DNA of 64,000 nucleotides from positions 16,952,501-17,016,500 of the forward strand of contig NC_069662.1 in the NCBI RefSeq assembly GCF_027244095.1. The letters are read 5' to 3'. A program made the position numbers and the translations under genes. The notes under the pieces are model-generated. The model was not told the origin of the DNA. It searched no databases and saw only the letters and a program-made list of their open reading frames with translations. The stretch comes from Hemicordylus capensis (Eukaryota; Chordata; Lepidosauria; Squamata; Cordylidae). Shown one piece after another: positions 55,381-64,000 of this stretch (position 1 is its first letter; each line of letters opens with the position of its first letter).

Positions 55381-56069
55381 TTTTCTGTATGGAGTTGATT
55401 AATCAAATTAGTTTCAATGCCACCCAAGATTAGATCTGCACACATTTGCACACGACTAAACTAGGAATTTTGAAGGAACACCCACTGCCCCCATCTTTTG
55501 GTTTTTCTGTGATGTGTATATATGCAGCTTCAAATGCCATCTTAGAAGAGGCATTACCTTTGGTGGAAGAATGCCAGAGAGAATGCCTCTTCTCATTTCC
55601 TCCAGTGTAAAAACTGCATGCCCTGAGAGGAAGGCAGGGAAGGAGGCACTCAGGCCAGGGAGTTCCTGTCTCATTTCCTGAGAAGACCATCAATGGTCTG
55701 AGACAGAGCTACTTGATAGACCTCGTGTGTGTTTATTTTTAAGATTGTCAACTGCTTTGGGTGCCTCAGTCAAGTCAGAAAGGTGGTAGAAAAAGGCAAG
55801 AAACAAACAAACAAACAATGAAGGGAGAATGCTTTTCTCTATGCTGCTTGAAGCTTTAGAAGTGCTTTTAAATTATACATTTTAATACAATTTTTTCCAC
55901 AATAAAACCAACAATAATGAAAAGAAATTAGGTCTGTTGCTTGATTAATCAGGTATCCTTTTTTCTTAGTCGATTAAAAGGTTGGAATCAATTAATTGTG
56001 GCAATCTTGGTATTTATTCAGCTTCATCAAATGCAGTTATAGGGGAAGTACTGGAATGGAAGGAGGGCA

Positions 56070-56300
56070 TGGAGCCAGCATGGTGTAGTGGTTAGAGTGC
56101 TGGACTAGGACCGGGGAGATCCGAGTTCAAATCCCCATTCAGCCATGATACTTGCTGGGTGACTCTGGGTCAGTCACTTATCTCTTAGCCTAACCTACTT
56201 CACAGGGTTGTTGTGAGGAGAAACTTAAGTATGTAGTACACTGCTCTGGGCTCCTTGGAGGAAGAGCGGGATATAAAATATAAAATAAGAATAATAATGG
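56070..56300 (+). repeat. Sauria SINE, full length
   Basis: AGCCAGCATGGTGTAGTGGT, GAGTTCAAATCCCC, CTTGGAGGAAGAGCGGGATA and an A/T tail. It lies close downstream of TNFRSF12A, possibly in its 3' UTR. Confidence 0.9.
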
Positions 56301-56457
56301 ACAGATGGACCAAGTCTCCCCTCACAATTCCTGAGGGCTAGAAGCTTGGGTCCTGTTTTTTAAAGATAACAAGTCAGAATAATTGTTCTGTGCCCTGGCA
56401 GAAGCGAAGAGTTCAGCCATGACTGTGACTCCAGACTGGAAGAGCCCACACTCACCT

Positions 56458-59400
56458 TCAGTGTATCAGCGATTCTTGAGCTGAATGTCCTCCAGTCTCT
56501 TCGATGGGGGCTATTAAATAAAAAGGAGTTGTGTGTTTAGAATAAGTAGGAGGAAGGGAAGAGAGGAAAATCGAGGTTCTGTTGTAGTGGCTTTGCCACA
56601 GAAATTCCAGTTAAGATTAAATAATGAACAAGGCGCTCTTACTGGTGAACTTTTCTCGTCGCCGGCAGCGGGCATAGGTGATGATGCCACCAATGACCAC
56701 AATCAGAACAATGGCCCCCAACGGTACTCCCACCAGAAGCCACATATTGAATGCATCAGGAGTTTGAGGGTCTCTACCTACAAGAGAGGGGAGGAATGGG
56801 TTAAACACAGCACAGCTTCCTGGAGGACTGATCTGCTTCTGCCTGCCCATCTCTAACTGCTGGAATGGACTTCCCCAACATTACAAAGCCCCTTTTAATC
56901 CTGCCTAACCCACTTCCCTCTAATTCTGCTGGCTGCCCTGCCATTATCAGTGAAGCAGGACTGTGCAAAGACAGTGTTCCGAATCTGGAAAAAGAGAAAT
57001 GGCATTTGACTGGTAGAATGTATGTCTGGAGCTGAAAATGCAAACATTCTAGCACGTGCCTCATGAATGGAAGGAGGGGAGGAACACCCAGAATGCTAAG
57101 TTTAGGTTCTGAAAGTTTTAGATACAGTGGTAGAGATGCACAGCTCTGTATGTTATTTTGGGGATTTGGTCTTCCCCTCTTCAAATGATGTACCTCTAAC
57201 CGTGTGGTGGAGCAGTTATTGAGTCAGACCAGGAGACCCGGGTTCAAATCCCCACTCGGTCATCAAGCTCACTGGGTGATCTTGGGCCCAGTGCCAATAT
57301 CTCAACCTAGCCTACCTCACAAGGCTGTTGTGAGGATGGGATGAGGCAAGAGAAGATTCATGTCTGTTGCCCTGAAGACAGGAATTAAATTTAATAAACG
57401 TTTTCTGTACTATCTTTCCCCTGCATAACCGTATCTTTTAGTCAGAGTAGCAGACACACACACACTAGCTGCACAGTGAAAAGAAACAGAAATGTATCTG
57501 TTTCTCCATCAATACTAGCCCTATTCAGACATTATGTTCAACACTCTTTCAACAAGTGTACACAGGTAGTTATTCACATTATGTTGAACACAGGTACAGC
57601 AGTACACTTCCTTTCTGCACACCTGCCATGCCAACATGTCCCTATTTTCCTGTTCAGCTTAATGGGGAACTAGGGACATGTTGGCAGGTATGCTTCCTGT
57701 ACCATGCATTTGAGGGGCCTGTATCTAGGTTCACTTTTTAAATGAATGAAGGTCCATGTGTTTTTGTGTGAACAGACATCTGGATGCAGATACAACATAA
57801 GGTCTGAGAACAGGGCTACTGTCACCATCATTCCACTGTCCCAAATTGCCCACTGCTAGGAAGCCAAGGCACGATGTGTAGCAAAAGGGAAGGCCCCTGT
57901 GCATGCTAGGTAAGGCCTGGCGTCAGTCACTCACATGTGGAGCAATAGTCATTCTTGTTCTGGCGCTGGCACACGGAGCAATCCATGCACTTCTCCAGAT
58001 CCGGACTCCAGGATTTGCCTCCAGGGCACACAGTGGCTGATGGGAAAGAAGAAGTGGGGCCATTAGACTGTGAGTTCCCACTTCCCACATTAACAGCAGC
58101 AAATAGCTGCCGCCTAGACCAGGGATTCCCAATTTAGGGTCCCCAGAAGTTTTGGACTACAACTCCCATAATGCAGTTAGACTACAACTCCCATCAAATA
58201 CCAGTTGCAGAGGAGCAACAGCAGGAGAGAGGACAAGCCCTCAACATCTGTTTGTGGGCTTTTCAGAAGCATCTGATGGGCCACTGTGTGGAAACTGTTA
58301 AATTAACTGTTTTAATTATCTATACACTATTTACTGCTGTATAACTGTAATCTCTTTCTTTTGTTTTGGCTTGTGGCTGTAACATTAAAGATTCTGATTC
58401 AGGATGCTACACTAGGTGGGCCTTGGGCCTGATCCAACAGGGCTATTCTTACATTCTTATCCCCAGCCACAATGGCCTTCTGCCATCATCCCCAGCCTCA
58501 AGGACTGAAGGCCAGGCCATGGGGGGGATGATGGGAATTGTAGTCTAACCACTTCTGGGGACTGGAGGCTGAGAACCCTCTGGTCTATGGGAGAACCCTC
58601 ACGTGCATTCCAGTTACACAACAGGTACAACATATATTCCTGTGCATATATATATGTGCACGTGTTGTTTTTAGATCAGGAATTCCCAGCTTTGGGTCTC
58701 CAAATATTGTTGGGACTACAACTCCCATCATCCCCAACCATAGTGGCCAAAGGTTTGGGATGATGGTAGTTCAGCAACATCTGAGAACCCAAGACTGGGG
58801 AACTCCTAGCCTAGACAATGACCATGAGAATGGGTATACATAGCCACAGGAACATTCAACAATACAGCATCAGTGAGAAATGAAGCCTGCAGCTCTACCT
58901 ACACACATTTAGAAAGGAAGCCCCACTGAACTCAGTGAGGCTGACTTTTGAATAAAAATGCTTAAAACTTCATTGGGGAACATCCAGATCAATTAGTCAG
59001 GAGGAAGCGCCCTTAAATCAGTGGGACAAGCGAGACATGCCTAACTTACGACTCAGTAATTTCAATGGGACTTAGTCAGAACTAGTTTATGGATGTTGCC
59101 CATGGAAACCGATAGACTTCCCAGCAACCTCTAGGAAGGCAGAAAGGAACGATCAGGGAAAAGGGGGAAGGAATTAATGAATGAAAAGGCGGCAAACAAA
59201 CGGCAAGCTGGAACATGAAGAGAACCAACAGCTGAATGGGCGGGGGTGGGGGCATAAATGAGGGACCACCGCCCAAGCCCCACTGCGCCTCCTCCCACAT
59301 CCACCAAATGACACCAGGGGCTATTTCCAGAGGGGTAACGTCAGTGAGGAGGGGGTGTCGTGTTTCACCCCGAAACCTGAACCAGAGCGGGAGGGGAGGA

Positions 59401-61371
59401 TCATGGGGGAGGCCAAGCTGGAGGGGCATCGGGTGGCGACTTGGGGGCAGGGATGTAGGGGGGGACCCCCTCCCCCCAGCCTCACGTCCCTCTCCAGCTT
59501 CCAGTGACTTCATTGATAAAATATGCCCCGTGCAAGCAAACAGATGGCGCCGAGCCCAGGAGCGGAGCGGCTGCGGAGCAGGGCGGAGAGGGTGGGGGGA
59601 GAGCGTGGGTGAGTCACCGTGTGGGTCGCATGATGCCTACGTCAGCTTGAAGCCCCCCTCCCCCTCCCCCTCCCCCTCCCGCTTCTCGCTCGCTCTTTCT
59701 CTTCCAGGAATAGGAAACGCTCACTCCAAGAGGCAGCCAATGGGGAAGCAGAGCCGCAGGGGGGGGGCGTGGCCAGGCATCTATAACAATTCCAACTTCT
59801 ACTAGAAGTTAACATCGGTAATTAATTCCGCGGTTTAATCCGTGCCTTAGTCCTGGAGCACGTGCAATCGTGGGGCGGGGGGGAGTGGGCATGTGGTGCA
59901 GGCTTTGCTTCCAGGATGGCGAATTCTCTCTTCTTCCCTCCATATCACTTGGGTTTTGTGGACATCATCAATTAAATAATGATGATGATGATGATGATGA
60001 TAAATAAAACAAATTTTTACGCCGCTTTCAGCAAGATTAACACAGAAAAAATAATAGTGTGTTAAAACGATGGTTCCTTGTCCCTAAAGGGCTCACGATC
60101 GAATCTTTCTTATTTAGGGCTAAGAAGCGACATGTAATGAGAGGGATCCGTGATGGAATGTTCTGAAGTTTTTTACACGGGGAAACGAGACATTTTATTG
60201 GGGCAGCGTTTGGAGAAAGATAAAATAGATTTGTGGCAAAAGATGTTTCACATGAGCAGAATTATCATTGGGAGCAAGTACTGCCTGTACTTCTGTCTCT
60301 ACACCCTTTATTTGATAACACCAAATAAACTACACCTTTTATTTTCGCTAAGAGCCACTGAGAGGGGCGGGCCACCCGCGACGACCTCCCACGGCAAATC
60401 CCCATCTGTTACTAGACGGAGGGGAAAACTCACGTCTAATCGTCTAAACGCGCAGCAAGTTAGGGTTTGCCACATTTTATTCCAAGCAGGGCTTCTGTGC
60501 TTTTAACATAGCTTGTTTATAAGACAGCAGGGGGAAATTCAACAGGCTCAGCACAGATCCCGACATGGATGCAGGCAGCAGCAATGCTGGGGAAAGCAGC
60601 ACCTGTTGAACTTGTCTGACGGTAACTGTTAGAGGCACAGTAAGGGGTGGTGGTGACCAACTGGAACTCCAGGCACGGCACACACCCTGAGTGACACCCT
60701 CTGCGACGCACGGAAACACCGGCGGGTGCGTCTAGACACATCAATATCAACTGGAGACGTGTGTTACACCAACGCATACATACTGGTCCAGCTGCCAGTT
60801 AAATATCATTTTGCCCCTCATGGGCGATTACGTGTGCGGCTAACATGGATTATTTGCTTGTTCTCATGTTCCCTGGAACCTACATGGCTAACAACCCGCT
60901 CCCCGCCAGACGTCTACCGACTCGACCGCTCACAGCCACTACTCAAGTTTTCCATAACTTTCCCCCTCATCAACTGCAAAAGATGGAGAGCAAGGGAAAG
61001 AGAGACTAAACAACACTCCCCATTCATTCTCTCTCTCTCTCACACACACACCCTCCTTTCTAGCTCTCTCATTAAGTTTTTCCAACTCATCCACTTTTCA
61101 AAAACTCGCCCCCCCTTCTCTCCACAGCTCCTTATAGCAGTCACTAGCAGAAGTTCAACAGGTGCAAACTCGCCATCACCCCTACACCGATTGAATTCGT
61201 GCTGGTTTCACGACAAGAGAAGGCACGTGAGTTCTTCCAGAGAGACGGTCCGAATTCAGCCCCGCTCCCCCGCTTTTCGGACACCCCTTTACCTGGGAGT
61301 GGCTCCCCCCAGGCCGTCCGAAGCAGCGGGGGAAAGAAGAGCCACGGGAGAAGCGCTTCCAAGACCAGCAT
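56458..61371 (-). CDS. TNFRSF12A: TNFRSF12A (Fn14, TWEAK receptor)
   Basis: Seen: four phase-consistent exons in transcript order 61371-61293 (ATG), 58036-57935, 56777-56643 and 56510-56458 (stop TGA). They give 369 nt, 122 aa; human is 129 aa. Residues 1-~22 form a hydrophobic signal peptide (MLVLEALLPWLFFPPLL). Residues 30-61 hold the single cysteine-rich domain with all six cysteines (VCPGGKSWSPDLEKCMDCSVC, then DYCSTC). A membrane segment (~73-95) follows, then the conserved stop-transfer RCRRREKFT and the TRAF-binding PIEETGG (107-113). Family knowledge: it is the receptor for TWEAK (TNFSF12), signals by TRAFs to NF-kappaB, and is induced by growth factors. The extracellular Asp, Lys and Met around the second to fourth cysteines are kept; human Phe before the fifth cysteine is Tyr. 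It is farther from HCFC1R1/THOC6 than in human and on the minus strand. Confidence 0.93.
57195..57410 (+). repeat. Degraded Sauria SINE in TNFRSF12A intron
   Basis: GTGTGGTGGAGCAGTTATTG (worn box A), GGGTTCAAATCCCC (box B), then CTACCTCACAAGGCTGTTGT. Confidence 0.75.
57516..57818. mobile_element. MITE, TAGCCCTATTCAGACATTATG family, with internal hairpin
   Basis: Inverted termini TAGCCCTATTCAGACATTAT and ATAAGGTCTGAGAACAGGGC. A ~69-bp inner palindrome sits at 57621-57689 (arms CCAACATGTCCCTA / TAGGGACATGTTGG) where other copies have none. Confidence 0.7.
58119..58200. mobile_element. Foldback MITE remnant with a ZNF143/THAP11-like site
   Basis: CCAGGGATTCCCAATTTAGG starts the remnant. At 58156-58174 it reads ACTACAACTCCCATAATGC, matching ACTACANNTCCCANNATGC. 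It lies in TNFRSF12A intron 1, ~120 bp upstream of exon 2 in the transcript. Confidence 0.6.
58465..58805. mobile_element. Two hAT-like foldback MITEs in a row
   Basis: 58465-58590 (right arm GGATGATGGGAATTGTAGTC, end CTGAGAACCCTCTGG) and 58677-58800 (CAGGAATTCCCAGCTTTGGG to GGGGAACTCCTAG). Confidence 0.6.
59590..59790. promoter_or_regulatory. GC-rich regulatory candidate in TNFRSF12A intron 1
   Basis: An AP-1 site TGAGTCA (59610-59616), a CRE-like TACGTCA (59638-59644), a (CCCCCT)n tract, a CCAAT box (59737-59741) and a GGGGGGCGTGGCC GC-box-like string (59762-59774) lie in order, with a CTATAACA near 59781. This is either an enhancer or an alternative promoter. No exon was found that would go with it. 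Confidence 0.45.
60005..60110 (-). mobile_element. L2-type LINE 3' end, short
   Basis: An (ATG)n tail at 59979-60001, then the reverse of the L2 tail to GTCCCTAAAGGGCTCACGAT. Confidence 0.65.
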
Positions 61372-61560
61372 CGCTCGTGTCTCCTCCGCTGCGCCCTTCC
61401 TCCTAGGATGTGAAAGCAGCGATTGATCCGCGCTGGCCTCTCTGTGACTCAGCGCCAAAGACTTTCCTCGGCTCACTACTAGAGACGCCCACACAAATCC
61501 GGGAGGCGAGGATTGGTGGGCGGCGTGCCAGGCCTCCTGGGTCCCATCTTTTGATCTGGG
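61150..61560 (-). promoter_or_regulatory. CpG-rich promoter and 5' UTR of TNFRSF12A
   Basis: The GC- and CpG-rich stretch overlaps the signal-peptide exon (61293-61371) and runs upstream to ~61560. It holds a TGACTCA-type AP-1 site on plus at 61446-61451 (TGACTC). The transcription start is not fixed. Confidence 0.55.
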
Positions 61561-61910
61561 AAAGAGGAGGGGGGTGTCCAAGTCCAACAAGTTAAAACAG
61601 GGCCAGCTAGGAGGAGGGAGAAATGCCCGGCTTTCTGGGCAGAGGAAAGGAGTCTAGTTAATGTAAACCAGGACAGGGTTGAGAATCCCGGACGCCTGGG
61701 TCCTCTGGAAAGGGAGAGGGGCCCACTGAACTCAGAGCAGCAAAAGGGGCAGCAACCATAATTCTGAACCTGCTCTGAACTGCCTGGAGTTGTACTGAGT
61801 TCCAGTTGTATTTATTTTATTTATAAGATATAAGATGTTGGCATATATGGTGAATGAATGAAAACAACCTCAGGGTTATGCGTGGGGGTTACAGTAGGGG
61901 AGAGAGGTCT

Positions 61911-62052
61911 AGACCAGGGTTTCTTAACCTTGGGTCCCCAGATGTTGTTGGACTACAACTCCCATCACTCCCTGCTACAGTGGCCTTTGGCTGGAGGTGA
62001 TGGGAGTTGTAGTCCAGCAACATCTGGGGACCCAAGTTTGAGAACCCCTGTG
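61911..62052. mobile_element. hAT-like foldback MITE
   Basis: CAGGGTTTCTTAACCTTGGG to GTTTGAGAACCCCTG. The arms hold GGACTACAACTCCCATCACT and GATGGGAGTTGTAGTCCAGC. Confidence 0.8.
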
Positions 62053-62263
62053 CTATAGGGCACTCCGAGCCTTCCCATCTCCTCCACTCACTGATTAGGA
62101 TGCAGCTTCATTGCCTCCCGATCAGAGGACTAGGCTGTCACAGCCATTGGCTTGCATCCAGACTAAGACTCTTATGAAATGTGCTGGTTAAGTCAGTGGG
62201 ATAACTTGGCTTGTCCTGCTGTTTCAATGGCAGGATAGTAATGAGTAACTTTGGAATTGGGTG

Positions 62264-62266
62264 GTG

Positions 62267-62297
<31 letters not shown>

Positions 62298-62300
62298 AAT

Positions 62301-62354
<54 letters not shown>
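62264..62354. repeat. Compound microsatellite (TG)n-(TA)n-(GA)n
   Basis: Three adjoining dinucleotide runs. From 62355 to 63720 I see no gene or recognisable element. Confidence 0.95.
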
Positions 62355-62357
<3 letters not shown>

Positions 62358-63727
62358 ATAATACTCATGAGTAACTTAGTCTAGATGTAAGCCAGTGACT
62401 GTAATAGTCTGTCCCATAACTGTAACCTTTAAATTTGTGTGTGTTTTTGTGTACACACACAACATCTCTATGGGGTATATGAACTGAAGGTTTCAGATAG
62501 CACACATCACCTGTTAAAAAAGATCGAGATCCTCTGGTCTAAGTTGAAGAAGGAATGTGTGGTCTGTTTCTTTAAAAATAAGTAAATCCTGTATACAACA
62601 TAGCTAACATAGCAAGTGTGAGAATATTGAGAGGGAAGGAGCTGGGGACCAGAATTCTGAAAATATTTGGAAGGAGAACAAAGTTTTCTGATTTCTCTGT
62701 GTGTGGTGGGGATAGCAGGCCAGTACTTAATTTGCTAAAATAAGAGGTGTTGGGCCTGCGTGTGTCTGAAAGCCCTTGGCCCCAACCTAGAGGTTGCTAT
62801 GGTTACCCAGGGCTAAAAGGAAAAGGCACTCTGTAGATGCTTGGAGGCAGCTTTCACTTTATGACATCACACTTTCCAGGCTGAGAAGCAGGTCCTGAGG
62901 CTAAGCCTTCCGCTGGGGTGTGTCCGAGAAATCCAATTCCTGAGGTTTTATTGGAAGGAGCCTTAGGAAAAATATCTGCTGGGCTTCAAATCAATCAAAC
63001 AATTCATTGTCTTTTTAAGGCTTTTGTATTTATTATTATTATTTTATTAGCATATTAAAATACCTAAAGCCGTTCATATAACTTTCAAAGCCCACCTCAG
63101 CCTTTTGGAAATGAATTTGTGCTCCTCCACAGTCACTAGAGAAGAAATGTGCACGCATGTTTTACATTAAGTGCAGATGCTAAAGGAAGGACATTTCCTT
63201 TCTTTCCATGGTTGCCGCACGAATAGAATCTGCCCTGCCAAACCATTCTTGGAATTCTGACTTCACAGTGTACATTTTCCCCAGAACTCTCTAGGAAGGA
63301 CATACTTGTCATCAGTGGGTACATTTCTAATAGCTGCCCAACATCTCACTTCCACAATGCAGAAATATCCAGGATTGCATTAGGTAGTACACTCTAACTT
63401 GGATTGTGCAATCCAGGAATTCCCCAATGAATCAGGCAGGATTTTGCCTGCCAAAGAGCTGCAGCCATCCAATAAGATACTTGGGATCCATTTGGCACTG
63501 GCACACATGAACAGTTTGATTTGGGTCAGGCTTCACCCGAGACCAAGAGCAATTTGTTTGGTTGGTTTTTAAAGTTCTGCTCCTTCACCATTGAGTAGCC
63601 ACAGCGGTCTCTAATGTAGGGTTGCCACCTTTCCCTCCCTGGCAGAGCTCCCCTGCCTCCAACAGCTACACCACAGCCAGAAACGTAGCACACAAAGCTT
63701 CACCTGATGAACTGCGGTCTGTCATAT

Positions 63728-63925
63728 TACAAAGCTGCCTTTTGCTGAGTCCAACCATTGGCCCATCTAGTCCAGGACTGTTTGCTCCGACTGGCAGTGG
63801 CTCTCCAGAATCTCAGGACCTCCCTAGTCCTGCTACTTGAGATTCTTTCACTTGGAAAGCCTGGGATTTGAACCTGGGACCTTGTGTGTGCAAAGCAGGC
63901 ACCGTACCACTGAGCTATGGCTTCT
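63728..63925 (-). repeat. tRNA-headed SINE
   Basis: On minus: CCATAGCTCAGTGGTACGGT (box A), GGTCCCAGGTTCAAATCCC (box B), then the common body to GCAAAAGGCAGCTTTGTA. Confidence 0.75.
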
Positions 63926-64000
63926 GAAAAAGGTGTGTGCAAAAAGGGGGGGGGAATCAGCTGTGGCTGCCTTTCCCAAGTAGGGCTCCTTCCCTTTAAA

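Larger units (their letters stand above)
32789..56457. other. Gene-poor, repeat-dominated intergenic block
   Basis: About 23.7 kb with no exon that I can support on either strand. It is a mosaic of L2 and CR1 LINE ends, SINEs of three families, hAT, Harbinger-like and other MITEs, two large palindromes and one tandem array, each listed separately. Stretches with nothing recognisable include roughly 33810-34650, 42520-43240, 45900-46300, 47800-48620, 49480-49820, 51400-52370 and 53050-53640. Confidence 0.7.

Noticed and set aside
1-64000. Endogenous retroviruses, Polintons or CRISPR arrays
   Set aside because: No LTR pair, capsid, polymerase or envelope-like frame and no spaced short direct repeats were seen.

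Overview
This window looks like a gene-dense piece of a squamate reptile (lizard or snake) nuclear genome. The evidence is intron-exon genes with vertebrate splice sites, together with repeats typical of squamates: tRNA-derived Sauria-type SINEs, 5S-rRNA-headed SINEs, CR1 and L2 LINE 3' ends, and many short hAT-like inverted-repeat elements. No ribosomal RNA gene, true tRNA gene, CRISPR array or retroviral copy was recognised.

Five protein-coding genes are supported by splice-consistent exons. (1) The 3' half of a RAB35-like small GTPase (+, 80-2726, 5' end outside the window). (2) HCFC1R1 (-, 4588-6945), the HCF-1 beta-propeller interactor. (3) THOC6 (+, 11180-17081), a WD40 subunit of the THO/TREX mRNA-export complex. 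(4) A MAB21L3-like Mab-21/cGAS-fold protein (-, 17907-25344). (5) A ZG16-like jacalin lectin (-, 28541-32788). A sixth gene, TNFRSF12A/Fn14 (-, 56458-61371), is complete in four coding exons. HCFC1R1, THOC6 and TNFRSF12A also sit together on human 16p13.3, so this is that conserved cluster with a different internal order and with extra genes (the RAB35-like, MAB21L3-like and ZG16-like genes).

Layout: 1-4000 RAB35-like exons and 3' UTR, ending tail-to-tail with HCFC1R1. 4.0-9.1 kb HCFC1R1 with CR1/L2/SINE-filled introns. 9.1-9.65 kb a CpG-rich bidirectional promoter with three ZNF143/THAP11-type sites. 11.2-17.4 kb THOC6. 17.9-25.4 kb the Mab-21 gene. 25.4-28.4 kb intergenic repeats. 28.4-32.8 kb the lectin. 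32.8-56.4 kb a gene-poor block made almost wholly of repeats (SINEs, L2/CR1 tails, hAT and Harbinger-like MITEs, large palindromes, a tandem array). 56.4-61.4 kb TNFRSF12A with a CpG-rich promoter and a second GC-rich element in intron 1. 61.6-64 kb intergenic repeats.

The most interesting points are a Glu in place of the G4-motif Asp of the RAB35-like GTPase (NKCE); the HCFC1R1/THOC6 promoter carrying sites for the very complex that recruits HCF-1; the degenerate catalytic triad and possible microexons in the Mab-21 gene; the 5S/tRNA composite SINEs; and inverted-repeat MITEs whose arms nearly match, and in one case match, the ZNF143/THAP11 motif.
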